64,000 bases of DNA from Theropithecus gelada (GCF_003255815.1 NC_037670.1:63628031-63692030); one strand, 5' to 3'; positions 47,345-59,463 are shown, counted from the stretch's first letter. A program made the numbers and translations. Notes: a model not told the origin generated them from the letters alone.

Positions 47345-47760
47345 TTCAATCTGATTCAATTCAAAAATGTTCAACAAGTTATTTCCTGTGCTTTTTACTT
47401 AGTGTCAAGCCCTGTTGCAAAGCAGAGGTGCAGACATGACCAAGGTATTTATTTCCCACTCTCAAGGAAATTAATAAAAATAATAAAGAAATATGCTCAA
47501 CGTGCTGAGAAACATAGGTGCACATGAATAATTCAATCTGGGGGAAATAATTCTTCAAAAAGTGTTTTTGTTTTGTTTTGTTTGTTTGTTTGTTTACACT
47601 GAGTCTTGGGAATTTAGAAAGATTTCATGTGGAAGAGTAAAATATGGAAGGATATCCCAGATATCAAGGCAAGGAGATCAAAGTCTCAAAGCAGCCAGGA
47701 ACGTTGTTTCATTATGCATACGGACAGATTGCTGTGTTCATAGCACTGGTTGCACTGGAA
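47345..47760 (+). mobile_element. L2 LINE 3'-end relic
   Basis: TTAGTGTCAAGCCCTGTTGC, CAGACATGACCAAGGTATTT, TTTCCCACTCTCAAGGAAAT, GATATCCCAGATATCAAGGC and AAGTCTCAAAGCAGCCAGGA follow the L2 3' consensus. A TTTG/TTTTG simple repeat is embedded at 47563-47596. Confidence 0.65.
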
Positions 47761-50165
47761 TATGGGCAGAGCATAAAATAGAAAAAGTGGGCTATGTCTA
47801 GGAAAGCCAACCTTCTCCGTGAAGAATACTATAGTAACATTGACGTACTGCAGTATAACATCTTGGTAAATACTACAGCAACATCATCATATTTGACATC
47901 ATAAAAATGTATTGAAATCTGCATTTTTATCACCAATTACAGTGCTTTTTAAAGATCCTGTTTACATATCATTACCTCTGTTGACCATCACCCTATAAAC
48001 TCTAATCTCACAAGAGGTTTTTGCATCAGTCAAAAACGAATTATTTTGGTGGTACTTTGGGCACCTGGCTTTGGAGAGAAAAATGACAAAAAATCAGAGT
48101 GGGCATTTCCAATCACAGATCAGACAGTGGTCTGAGGAAAGGGGCAAGTGGAGATTTGGCAATGTATACATACCTACCTGGGAACTTTTCCTATCTATAG
48201 GAAATAATTTGAAAATAGACTGAAAATGCAGCACAATTGTAAAATTAAAGATAAGCAAGACTACTAACAAATTTATAAGCTGTGAGTGGTGAGAGATGAA
48301 AAGAGGTAATATAGGTCACCATTATTTCAGATAACCAACAAAAATCTAGAAAGGAATTGTAATAAATCTCATAGTTTATCTGTATTGTGTGATAATTCAA
48401 CTTACTTTTTATGTATTGAAGAATTTAGTTATTCAACACAGAGTGATTGACAAATCACTCATCAATAGTGACAATTCTGTTAAGATGATTTCCAGGGTTT
48501 TCATCTCTCCTACATATTGGAGGACACAGGAAGATACCTGGATAATCCCAGTGCAGTGGGACACTTGCATTAAGAGCAGCATTTCCATGAGGTGAAGGGA
48601 GTAGCGATTGATTAATTCTGGATAAACTAATTTTCCCTGCATTTACACAACAAATACATTCTTGCAATTGTCAGAATGAATTGCATCCTGACTTGCAGGC
48701 AAGCCTTCTTTGGGCCATACACTCTTCACATTAATTTATGTTTATTTATTGGGTTTCTTTAAAGTTAACATCTTCTTGAATTCATGACTATTTGCCAGCT
48801 TAAAACTAATACTAAGCAGAAATTCTTTAATGTGCAGTACATTTTCAATTAGAGACTTTTACAAAAGGTATAATAAACAAACTCAAAGTTTCTTAACACA
48901 GTTTTGCACACTGGACACTCACACCTCTGTCTGAGCTGGAAATTTATCCTACCCGACATTAGATTTCACATTGTTGTGAAGATCTAGGACTTCTACCAGA
49001 ACTGTCTCATTTTTCTGTAAGCGATTCTGTTTCACTAGTGCATCCTAAGGTATGAAATGATATTGCAAATTTCACCACCTCAACATTTCAGATTCATAAC
49101 ACACATCTTAAATGTGTTACCATGTAATCATGGCTCTTCATAAGTAACTATTTCATAAAATATTCATGCTATTGAATGCTGGGTGTAAATAAGAATTTTC
49201 TATTACTCGATCTTCAAAGCCAGGGACTCTGCTCTTACCCTTCTTCCATTTTCACACCTCTCTTTCTCCTTCTCACTGCTGCTAGTAAAGCTTCTCTGCT
49301 TTTAAAGACTCGCATGATTAGATTTGGCACTCCTGGAAAACCCAAGATTATCTCACCACCTCAGGGCTGGAATATTTAATCACATCTGCCAAATTACTTT
49401 TGCTATATGAGATAACATATTTCCAGGTTCTGGAAGTTGTTAATTGCCTGTAATCCGTTTTAAAAATGTAAAATTTAAAATTGTAAGTGACAGTAGTGCA
49501 ATATATTTGTTTGTAAATTAATCTTAACCTACAAATCCAGGCCGATGAGTTGAAATCTAGATTACCCTAATCAGAGTTATACACACCAAAAATGAACAGT
49601 TAGCATTGAAGACCTCTGAGTAGGCTTTCTATCTCCAAAGTTCTTGAACTCCTGCTATCTCAACCTTCATCAGAGATTTTGCATTAAGAATGACAGTAGA
49701 TAGGAATTTTTTTCTGGGAATAATTTTTCATAACTGAAGTGACTGATGTTTATATTTAAGATAAATGGTTGGCTATAAATTGGTAGAGTTATTTACTTCC
49801 ATATCTCAGGTGAATGGGTATAAAAATGTGATGTGCCCACACCTCTTGCGCCTTTGGAGTATTAACCTAGATCTTGAACTCTATTTGGTCCTGGGTAACC
49901 CACTTAAAGGCAAACTCTGCTGCCTTATCCACCTAGCAGTTTGGTATACAGCAACAAAATAACATTATACTCACTGTAGATGGAACGGTTTAACCAAGGG
50001 CATCTTAGAGAAGCTTTGCTTAGAATAGACAACAGGAATTCCCAAAAGCTTGCAGGAGGAAGCCGTAAGTTGTCAGTCTCTAATTTGAAAAGAAAATGCT
50101 TGTTTGTATGCTTGGCAGTCCTGTTTTATACTTCTTTTATTATACAATCATCCTGGTAGCAAGAC
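47761..50165. other. No gene seen; 2.4 kb unassigned
   Basis: A hairpin at 48441-48460 (gagtgatt, gaca, aatcactc). Short frames (70 codons or fewer) overlap on both strands at 48389-48667 without motifs. No repeat family recognised. Confidence 0.5.
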
Positions 50166-50204
50166 TGTGTATGTGTGTGTGTGTGTGTGTGCATGTATGT
50201 GTGT
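50166..50204 (+). repeat. (TG)n microsatellite, interrupted
   Basis: TG repeats with AT and CA interruptions. Confidence 0.92.
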
Positions 50205-50559
50205 TTAAGAGAGATCATTTCTAGCATCTAAATAGTCCTTTACTGGAGGTGATCAGTCTTGATCAAAATAATGTGACAATGTGATGATTATTGAAGAATC
50301 AAAATGATTCAGATTATTTCTCAACGGGAATGGGTGTGGTACCCTCAGGGCATGAAAAGAAAAGGGAACTAATTTTAGAACACTGATACATATTTTTAAA
50401 ATATGTAAATATGTATGTTAAAACCAAGCAAGTAAAGTGAATTGGTGGAAGTCTATTTTATATATTGTAAAGAATTGCACAAAGTAACATGATAGTCATA
50501 AATATGCAATTTGTTGAGCAGAGTCATGAATAATTTAGTTCTAATAAAAACATTTTGTA
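50205..50559. other. No gene seen; unassigned
   Basis: Nothing supported. Confidence 0.5.
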
Positions 50560-50640
50560 GTAAGAATCATTTTACATTTTCAATTTACAGATGAGGAAAC
50601 TGAGGTCACATATAAAGTAAGTTTTGGAAGCATCTTTCAA
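50560..50640 (-). mobile_element. MIR SINE core fragment
   Basis: TTTACAGATGAGGAAACTGAGG at 50584-50605 is an almost perfect MIR core. The rest of the element has decayed. Confidence 0.75.
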
Positions 50641-51734
50641 ATGTAGATGTGTAATAGGTGACACCAATGTTCCCACAAGCAACGGAATAAAGTGCTCCTC
50701 ATTTTAAACTTCATAGGATGCTGGCATACATTACGTATTCAAAAGGTCCTCAACTCACTTCTCCTCCTTGTGCTACAGAGAAATTAACAGGAATATGGAT
50801 ATGTCTTGTCAGAGAAAGAGGATGTCCTGGTATAACAATTTCATTTGAAGCCACAGAGGTTGCTCTTGCTGCAAATATTGCATTTGTTTATTATGGAATA
50901 TATGGCAACAGAAAGGTCCTCCCTTGCTGGGATGAATACATCAGTTTCCATTTTCATTGAATTCAGCTAATAGGGTAGAGGGCCAGTCAATATATGTCCT
51001 CACTAGGTATTAACAGAGACAAGAAAACATGAAAAGTGCAGGCACAGAACAAAGAGGTTCATAGACACAAGATGTGTCTTCCCCTAGACCTAATATTCAA
51101 CAGATAACTAAATACTTGGGATTCTACCAAAAGGGAAATTAAGCTATTAATCAAGATGCATAATATATATTTAAGTGCATTTCACAAATTAAAGGTATAA
51201 CTATGTTTGTTCTTCCTTGATGTTCTGAGGTAGAAGGGGGCTCACTTACAGGAGACACCATTAGAGAAAAAAAGAATGTGACTGCAGAGCTTTGGAAAGA
51301 TATAAATAACAGGTAGGGTGTGAGCATACTCACAGATAAGCTGTTTTGGAAGTCTTTGGAAAATTAGATGATTTTAAGAATATACAAAATGCCAACCTCC
51401 AAATAATTTACAAAACATTGTGAACAAATTTCGGGATTGCATTATTGTCACAGAAATAATCCTATTGCTTAATGGTATTTTGGTTTTAGCCAATATAATA
51501 TTGTGGTTGACATTTTTAATGTCTTTTTTTTAAATTCAGAAGATATTTTAGCTCATTACATTCTAAACTTGTTTACTCAGCACACACTATTCATGTTGAT
51601 CACTTAGCAGGATATGAAGAGACCTGCTGGCATAAGGCATAGCCTTGACCTTAATAAATGTACAAATCAATGGCAAGTTTAGACATGTACCCAAAGCACT
51701 AGGACAGAAAGTAGTAAGTGATATCTACTCACCC
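50641..51734. other. No gene seen; unassigned
   Basis: About 1.1 kb. A frame of 80 codons at 50718-50960 has no motif. Confidence 0.5.
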
Positions 51735-52620
51735 AGCCAGTGTTTATTAAGTAACTTGTTTATATGTGTCGGGCTCTATCTGGAAATACAACAGAAACAG
51801 ACAAAATTGAAAACAACTACACTGTCTCTATAAAATTTACATTTTAGTTGTTGGTGAGATACAATAAAAATGAATATAGAAAGCTTAGAATTCTACATGG
51901 GATGGTAGGCAGAGTAATTCCCCCCACCAAAGTGACCATGTCTTAATCCCAGAATCTGGGAGGATGTTAGTTTACATCAAAACCTGGCTTTGCAGATGGG
52001 ATTAAGATTATGCACTTTAAAATAATAGGAAGTGCATTTTGGATTATTAGTTGAGCCCAGTCTAACCACAGAAGTCATTAAAAGCAGAGAACATTTTCCC
52101 ACTGTAGTTGGAGGAGACCTGATGAGAGAAGCAGGATCTGAGAGATTATATATCACTGGCTTCGAAAAAAGGAGCCATGAGCCAACAAATGTGAGTGCCT
52201 CTAGAAACCAAAGAAGGCAAGGGAGTGCATTCTCTTCTACCGCCTCCAGAAAGGAGCACAGCCTTGTGCGGTGCTCAGTTCAGTGCAGTGAGTTCCCAAC
52301 TCACTTTGTTTAAGCCACTAAGTTTGTGGAAAGTACTTATGACAGCAATAGAAAGCTAATTCAGATGCTGAGAATATTATGGAGAAGCATAAAGCATAGA
52401 AGAGAAAAGGGAATGTTGGTGGTAGAGGATGTTGCCGTTTTCCTTAGGGTGGTTAGAAAAAGCCTCCTGGAGAAGATAAGCCAGAGTCAGGGTGGGGGAG
52501 TCCCGTTGATCTGGGAAAAGCATGCCAGACAGAGGAATAAGACATTGCATTATATGTTGCTTAGCAGAAATAATTAACGTCCAGGGGCAAAGAGAAGGAT
52601 GAGGCCAGGATAGAAAGTGA
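51735..52620 (+). mobile_element. L2 LINE 3' relic split by an MLT1 LTR
   Basis: Left part 51735-51890 (AGTGTTTATTAAGTAAC, GTCGGGCTCTATCTGGAAAT, TAAAATTTACATTTTAGTTG). Right part 52366-52620 (TTCCTTAGGGTGGTTAGAAA, AAGCATGCCAGACAGAGGAA). The two are consecutive in the L2 consensus, so the LTR between them is a later insertion. Confidence 0.65.
51902..52365 (+). mobile_element. MLT1-type MaLR solo LTR
   Basis: GGATGGTAGGCAGAGTAATT, CTTTGCAGATGGGATTAAG, GCCCAGTCTAACCACAGAAG, GCCTCTAGAAACCAAAGAAG, TTAAGCCACTAAGTTTGTGG and CAGCAATAGAAAGCTAAT follow a sense MLT1 LTR from start to end. Confidence 0.85.
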
Positions 52621-52859
52621 TTAAAAGCTATTGTAATGAGTCTGATTTAAACTACTTTAGGAGTTGTGAAAGGAAAATAAAATCTCAGGACCCAAAATGC
52701 ACTATGCCAAAGGGAAACGTTAAACTGAAAGCTGAGTCACACAAACAAATAGCTGGAGATAGAAGGCCAGATGTCTCCACAGGTGCTACTCTATGTTTAC
52801 TTTATCTTATGTAAATTGTTCATTTACTGAGCATGAGAGGAATACATAATTGACTATTC

Positions 52860-53155
52860 CTCTTTTCCCTCCTTTCACATGTAAAACGTGGATTCAGTGA
52901 ACGCTGATGGAAGCCTTAAAAAAAATGCAACTGCTTTCCGGTTTAATCTACACTTCCCCTTTTCTTCGTTCTTCTTTTCTGTACTGTCTGGCCTTTCCTT
53001 TTTAAATACTGATGTCCAGAGACCCTCTCTGGTAAAAGTACGGATCACAGATTGTTCCTGTGGTTTTGTGTTTCTTTTTCTTTGCTGTGTCTTCAATCTT
53101 GGCAAAATAAACCTCTAAATTGATTGAGACCTGCCTCAGGTACTTTTTGGTTTAC
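52860..53155 (+). mobile_element. Probable LTR 3' part, family unknown
   Basis: GGCAAAATAAACCTCTAAATT provides an AATAAA signal, and the sequence then runs GAGACCTGCCTCAGGTAC to TTGGTTTACA, which looks like an R/U5 end. A decayed LTR is likely but unconfirmed. Frames of 76 codons on both strands are chance frames. Confidence 0.45.
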
Positions 53156-53393
53156 AGAAGTTATATGCACTAAAATGTGGTAATGGTGATGCAAAGGAGA
53201 GAATTTTTTTTTTTCTCTTGAGACACGGTCTCACTCTGCTGTCTAGGCTGGAGTGCGGTGGTGCAATCATGGCTCATTACAGCCTTGGCCTACTGTGCTC
53301 AAGTGATCTTCCCATCTCAGCCTCTTGAGTAGCTGGGACACCAGCACATGCCACCACACCGAGCTAATTCTTTTATTTTTTCTAGAGACAGTG

Positions 53394-53769
53394 TGATATG
53401 GCTTGGCTCTGTGTCCCCACCCAAATCTCATCTTGAATTATACTCCTGTAATTCCCATATGTTATGGGAGGGAACTGGTGAGAGATAATTGAATCATTGG
53501 GGCAGTTTCCCCCATACTGTTCTCATGGTAGTGAATAAGTCTCATGAGATCCGGTGGTTTTATCAGAGGTTGCCACTTTTGCATCTTCATCATTCTTTCT
53601 TTGCCTGCTGCCATTCATGTAAGATGGGACTTGCTCCTCCTTGCCTTCTGCCATGATTGTGAGACTTCCCCAGCCATGTGGAACAGTAAGTCCAATTAAA
53701 CCTCTTTCTTTTGTAAATTGCCCAGTCTCAGGTACATCTTTATCAGCAGCTTGAAAATGGACTAATACA
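53394..53769 (+). repeat. 5' LTR of the MaLR provirus
   Basis: From TGATATGGCTTGGCTCTG to GGACTAATACA. Very similar to 55309-55681 over its length. Confidence 0.93.
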
Positions 53770-54152
53770 ATGAATTGGTACCAGTAGAGTGGGCATTGCT
53801 GAAAAGATACCTGAAAATGTGGAAGCAACTTTGGAACTTGGTAACAAGCAGAGGTTGGAACAGCTTGGAGGGCTCAGAAGAGGACAGGAAAATATGGGAA
53901 ACTTTGGAACTTCCTGGAGACTTGTTGAACGGCTTTGCCCGAAATGCTGATAGTGATATGAACAATAAGATCCAGACTGAGTTGGTCTCAGATGGAGCTG
54001 AGGAACTTGTTGGGAACTGGAACAAAGGTGACTCTTGTTATGTTTTAGCAAAGAGACTGGTGTCATTTTGCCCCTTCCCTAAAGATTTGTGGAACTTTGA
54101 ACTCAAGAGAGATGATTTAAGGTATCTGGTGGAAGAAATTTCTAAGCAGTAA
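53770..54152 (+). pseudogene. MaLR internal open stretch (gag-like region of unknown function)
   Basis: After a leader segment (AATTGGTACCAGTAGAGTGGG) that probably includes the primer-binding area, an open stretch from ATG 53775 encodes about 125 residues ending at TAA 54150-54152. It belongs to the MaLR internal sequence and contains no protease, RT or integrase motif. I cannot assign a function. Further shorter frames downstream (54223-54498, 54509-54967, 54910-55125) suggest a once longer gag-like frame that is now broken. No protein from this relic is expected. Confidence 0.55.
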
Positions 54153-55308
54153 AGCTTTCAAGAGTTGACTTGGGTGCTGTTAAAGGCATACAGTTTTAAA
54201 AGGGAAAAAAGAGCATAAAAGTTTGAAAAGTTTGCAGCCTGATAATGTGATAGAAAAGAAAATCTCATTTTCTGAGGAGAAATTTAAGCCACATGCAGAA
54301 ATTTGCATAAGTAACGAGAAGTCAATGTTAATCCCCAAGACAATGAGGAAAATGTCTCCAGGGCATAACAGAGGTCTTCAGGGCAGCCCCTCCCATCACA
54401 GGACTGGAGGCCCAGGGTCCCTGAGCTGTGTGCAGCCTAGGCACTTGGTGCCCTGCATCCCAGCCATTCCAGCCCTGGCTGGAAAGGGTCTAACATAGAG
54501 ACCAGGCCATGGCTTCAGATGCTGCAAGCCCCAAGCCTTGGCAGCTTCCATGTGGTGTTGAGCCTATGAATGCACAGAAGTCAAGAATTGAAGTTTGGAA
54601 ACCTCTGCCTAGATTTCAGATGTATGGAAACACCTGGATGCCCAGGCAGAAGTTTGCAGCAGGGGTGGGGCTCTCATGGAGAACCTCTACTAGGGTAGTG
54701 CAGAAGGGAAACATGGGGTCAGAGCCCCCACATAGAGTCCCTGCTGGGGCACCACTTAGTGGAACTGTGAGACAAGGGCTACCATCCCCCAAATCCCAGA
54801 ATGGTATATCCACAGACAGCTTGTACCGTGCATCTGGAAAAGCTGCAGACACTAAACACCATCCCATGAAAGCAAATAGGAGAGAGGCTATACCCTGCAA
54901 AGCTATAGGATGGAGCTGCCCAAGACCATGGGAACTCACCTCTTGCATCAGCACGACCTGGATGTGAGAACTGGAGTCAATGGAGATCATTTTGGAGCTT
55001 TAAGATTTGACTGCCTTGCTGGATTTCAGACTTGCATGGGCCCTGTAGCCCCTTTGGCCAATTTCTTCCATTTGGAATGGTTGTATTTACCCAGTGTCTG
55101 TACCCACATTGTAACTAGGAAATAGCTAGCTTACTTTTGATTTTACAGGCTCACAGGCAGAAGGGACTTGCCTTGTGTCAGATGAGACTTTGGGATGTGT
55201 ACATTTTAGTTTATGCTGAAATGAGTTAAGACTTTGACAGACTGTTGGGAAGGCATGATTTGTTTTGAAATGTGAGGACATGAGATTTGGCAAGGGTCAG
55301 GGCTGGAA

Positions 55309-55681
55309 TGATACGGTTTGTCTCTGTGTCTTCACCCAAATCTCATCTTGAATTGTACTACCATAATTGTCACGTGCTGTGGGAGGGATCTGGTGGGAGA
55401 TAATTGAATCCTGAGGGAATCATACCCCATACTGTTCTCACGGTAGTGAATAAGTCTCAGGAGATCTGATGGTTTTATCAGTTTCTGCCTTTGCATTTTC
55501 CTCATTCTCTATTTGCCTGCTGCCATCCATGTAAGATACAACTTGCTCTACCTTGCCTTCTGCCATGATTATGAGGCTTCCCCAGTCACATGGAACTATA
55601 AGTCCAATTAAACGTCTTTCTTTTGTAAATTGCCCAGTCTTGGGTATGTCTGTATTAGCATTGTGTAAATGGACTAATACA
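55309..55681 (+). repeat. 3' LTR of the MaLR provirus
   Basis: From TGATACGGTTTGTCTCTG to GGACTAATACA. Shares LTR order with the 5' copy: ATCTCATCTTGAATT, ATAATTGAATC, GTAAATTGCCCAGTCT. Confidence 0.93.
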
Positions 55682-55849
55682 CATTGTTTCTCTATGTTGT
55701 TTAGACTGGTCTTGAAGTCCTGGGCTCAAGTGATCCTCCTGCCTCAGCCTCCCAAAGTGCTGGGATTACAATCATGAACCATTGTACCCAGACAAGAAAG
55801 ATTTTTGAAGCTGAATTTACTAAAAATAAATGCTGACTAGGGAAAAAGA

Positions 55850-58072
55850 CGGTACGTGGTTAAACTATGTTTGGCTAATATAATAGCTAAAAATTTGCAC
55901 AGCACAACCAAGTGGGATTTGTTCCAGGTATGCAAGATGGTTCAATATTCAAAAGTCAATTATACATTTAAAAATCTCAAGTCATCACATTGGGAGGCTA
56001 AAGAAGAAATATAGTTATATCAATAGATGCAGAAAAAATATTTGACGATATGTTAATAATTTTATTGTCAAATAATTATTAATTACAAAAATGCTGATTA
56101 ATTGAGAAGATACTCAGCAAACTAATAGAGAACTTGCTTAACTTGATGAAGAACACCTATAAAAACCTACAGCTAACATCATACCTAATGGTGAAAAGCT
56201 GCATGTTTTCCCCTAAGATCATCATCAAGGCAAGGATGCCACTATCTCTGGTCTTACTCAACATTGTACAAGAATTCCAAGTGAATGCAGTAAGGCAAAA
56301 AGAAAAAAAGAAAGAAGAAAGAAAGGAAAAAGAAAGAAACAAAAGGAATGTAGATTGGGAAGGAAGAAATAAAACTGGTCTTGTTTGTAGATGTCATGTG
56401 TATATGCAAAAAAAAAGAAAAAAAAAACAAAGAATCAACAACAAAACATTCTCATGGAAGTGATATGTCATCATAGAGAAGCTACTCAAGATTAATACAA
56501 AAAAAAATGTCGATTGCTTTCTTGAATACCAGAAATGACTAACCAGAATTTCAAATGAGAAATATAGTGCCACTTAGATTAACATCAAAATTAAATACCT
56601 AGGTATAAATCAAACAAAATATGTACATGATCTATATGAGGAGTACTTTTAAATTCAGATGAAACAAATCATTTCATGCACATTGACAGGAAGGCTCAAT
56701 ATTGTAAACATATCAGTCCCTTCCAGCTTGATCTATAGATTCAATGCAATCCTAATCAAATCCCAGAAAGTTATTTTTTAGATATTAACAAACTTATTCT
56801 AAAATTTAGGCATATTCAGTTTTGAAATGACTTCTTAGATACAACATTAAAAGCACAATACATAAAAGAAAATGTGAACTAATTGGACTTTATTAAAACT
56901 AAAAATTTCTACTCTGAAAAAGTAGAAAAATTTCTACTCTGAAAATATTAAGATAAAAAGACAAACCACACTAGGAGAAAAATATTATTTTGCAAAACAC
57001 ACAACTAAAAAGGAATTAGTAACCATAATTTACAAAAATTTCCAAACTCCACAGGAAAAAAACAACTCTGATGTAATGAAATGGGCAATGTATCTCAATA
57101 GACACTTCACCAAAGAATATATACAGATGGGAAATAAGTATGTGATAAAATGTTCAAAATCGTGTATCATTAGAGAACTGCAAATTAAAACAATGATGAC
57201 TTAATCCTACATAACTACAAGGATGGCTAAAATCCAAAAACATTAACACCTGTAAATGCTGGTGAAGATAAAGAGCAGCAGCAATGTTCACTCATTGCTG
57301 GTGGGAATGCAAAATGAAACAGTCACTTTGAAAGCAGTTTGGCAGTTTCTTACAAAACTAAATGTACTCTTGCTATATGATCCAGCAATTGTGCTCATTG
57401 GCATTTACCCAAATGAGTAAAAAAAATATATCCACACAAAAAAAGTGCACATAAATATTTGTAGCAGCTTTATTCATAATTGGTAGAACTTGGAGACAAT
57501 TGAGATATGTATGCTATAATAGGTGAACAGATAACCGAATTGTAGTATATCCATACCAGGGAATACTATTCAGCAATAAAAAGAAATGAATATCAAGCCA
57601 TGAAAAGACCTGGAGAAAATTTGAAGGCATATTGTTAAGTGAAAGAAGCCTATCTGAAAAGGCTACATGCTGTATTATTCCAACTACATGACATTTGGAA
57701 AAGGCAAAACTATGGAGACAATCAAAAGATCAGTGGATTTCAAGGATACAGGGAAAGAGAGTGGGAAAGATGAAGAGTTGAAGCACAGAGGATTTTTAGG
57801 ACAATGAGACTATTCTGCAAGATATCGTAATGGCAGATATATGTCATTATACATTTGTAAAACCGATATAGTATATAACCCTAATGTAAACTATAAAATT
57901 TTGTTAATAATACTGTATTGATATTGACTCATCAGTTGTAACAGAGGTACCACGTTAATGCAAGATCTTTATAACAGAAAAAACTTGAGTAGGAGGGTGA
58001 TATACTATTCACTCAATTGTACTGGAAGCCTAAACATGCTAAAGAATAAAGTCTATTAATTAAAAAAAATAA
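55850..58072 (+). mobile_element. L1M, sense, 5'-truncated, reaching its 3' end
   Basis: RT region first: CCAAGTGGGATTTGTTCC, TCAATAGATGCAGAAAAAAT, CCTACAGCTAACATCATACC. Then GATTCAATGCAATCCTAATC, the ORF2 C-terminal part (TGCTGGTGGGAATGCAAAAT, GGAATACTATTCAGCAATAA) and a 3' UTR ending AAGAATAAAGTCTATTAATT with a short A-rich tail. The RT active site is decayed (around 56380 it reads F-V-D-V rather than FADD). No frame is intact. Confidence 0.85.
56901..56945 (+). repeat. 25-bp tandem duplication with hairpin potential
   Basis: aaaaatttctactctgaaaa at 56901-56920 and 56926-56945, separated by AGTAG. TTTCTACT can pair with AGTAGAAA. Confidence 0.92.
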
Positions 58073-58758
58073 TAATGTTTGAAATTAATGGTGTGATATC
58101 TTGAATGGCAGTTGATTAAGAAGAAATCAATAAATCATGAAGAGGAGAAGCTGTCAGCCTCTGCAATATAATAATCAGGTAGACTTGTGTGATAGCGGTG
58201 TCATGCAGATAGGTGGAGATGTGGAACAGATGGCAGGGGTAGAATTACATACCTGAGAGACAAGTAGTAAAGATGTTATACAAAACCAGGTTGAAGTTCC
58301 ATATCACCTCCTAGTTTAACTTTCCGTTAACTGTTCTTTATCCAACAAGTAGCTTCCATTTACTAACTGGCAGGTCTTTAGAATCTAATTGAAGTCTACA
58401 ATCTATTCCAAGAACAGGAATATTCATTGTATTCTAGTCAAGTCTAGAATCTATTCCAAGTCTAAGAATACTTATTGAGTTGGCTGTGGAGGTATCTCTA
58501 TCAATTAGTTAAATTTATGCAATTTTATTATATGTTTGTTACCTATACGTTTGTTACCTAAACATTAGAGTGAGAGACTGAATCTCACCCTAGACCAAAT
58601 ATTGGATTAAAGAGCATCCACGTGGGGAGTTGTCAGTAAATGCATGAGCAGTAGCACTTCTTGTGTTATTTAATATTTAAAGAAAATGAAAGTAGAAGGA
58701 AAATATATAAAAGAAAGAATAATATTTGGAATGTTACAGGAAATAACCAACATGTGCA

Positions 58759-58765
<7 letters not shown>
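58073..58765. other. No gene seen; 48-bp imperfect tandem inside
   Basis: 58392-58429 is repeated imperfectly at 58440-58477 (both contain ATCTATTCCAAG). DNA at 58190-58290 may be an L2 scrap (GGTGGAGATGTGGAACAGAT). Confidence 0.5.

Positions 58766-58813
<48 letters not shown>
58766..58813 (+). repeat. (CA)n microsatellite, 48 bp
   Basis: Perfect CA run, preceded by a short imperfect stretch from 58757. Confidence 0.97.
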
Positions 58814-58816
<3 letters not shown>

Positions 58817-59131
58817 CTCAGGGCCAGCCTTAAGAGAACAATGTTCATGGTGATGTAGATGTTGCAGGTGGGAGACAGCGAGATCGTGGCACCAGGGCCC
58901 GAGCATGGGCAGAAATCACACCTCTGCCCATGGGAATGGATGTATTATAAAAATCATCAAAGACAGACATTTAATTTATATCTGGTTCCATATACCACAG
59001 GCTACACACACACACTTATATGTATGTAAATATATGTGAAGGTATGTTTATTTTATACTTTCATCATGGCTGTTATCAAGGAGGGGAGAAAGTTATTTCA
59101 TTATAAAAGAGATTCTTTATGTTTGACAAAA
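58814..59131. other. No gene seen; unassigned
   Basis: Includes a short GC-rich patch at 58860-58930 with no frame or motif. Confidence 0.5.
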
Positions 59132-59175
59132 CAGTTCTCAAATTTCCCTGCACCCAGGAATCACCTTGAAAAGCT
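59132..59175 (+). mobile_element. MER5-like fragment (weak)
   Basis: CAGTTCTCAAATTTCCCTGC followed by AGGAATCACCTTGAAAAGC recalls the MER5 end (GGTTCTCAAACTTTGG...CAGAATCACCTGGAGAGC). Confidence 0.45.
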
Positions 59176-59463
59176 TTTTTTGTTTGTTTGTATGTTTGCT
59201 AGATGTTTAATTACATTAGTTAAAATATTAATATAACTTTTAAAATTTATAAGCCTTTTAAAAATTATACTTTAAATTCTAGGGTATATGTGCACAACAT
59301 GCAGGTTTGTTACATATGTATACATGTGCCATGTTGGTGTGCTGCACCCATTAACTCGTCATTTACATTAGGTATATCTCCTAATGCTATCCCTCCCCCA
59401 CCCCCCCAACAATAGGACCCGGTGTGTGATGATCCCCTTCCTGTGTCCAAGTGATCTCATTGT

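Larger units (their letters stand above)
53394..55681 (+). mobile_element. THE1/MSTA-type MaLR provirus, complete LTR-internal-LTR
   Basis: 2,288 bp: 5' LTR 53394-53769, internal 53770-55308, 3' LTR 55309-55681. Flanks cagtg (53389-53393) and cattg (55682-55686) agree at 4 of 5 positions. The internal part is about 1.5 kb, usual for these non-autonomous ERVL-MaLR elements, and has no pol or env. A purine-rich tract (CAAGGGTCAGGGCTGGAA) precedes the 3' LTR. Most MaLR copies are solo LTRs, so a two-LTR copy is less common. Confidence 0.92.
53204..55793 (-). mobile_element. AluJ-like SINE interrupted by a MaLR provirus
   Basis: 53204-53393 is the T tract and right monomer (GAGACACGGTCTCACTCTGC through GAGCTAATTC). 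55682-55793 is the rest (GTTTAGACTGGTCTTGAAG, GCCTCCCAAAGTGCTGGGAT, ending CATTGTACCCAG). The pieces join in Alu order when the 2.3-kb insert is removed. Confidence 0.9.

Noticed and set aside
54509..54990. 152-codon plus and 124-codon minus frames
   Set aside because: Internal sequence of a non-autonomous MaLR provirus. No protease, RT or envelope motif.
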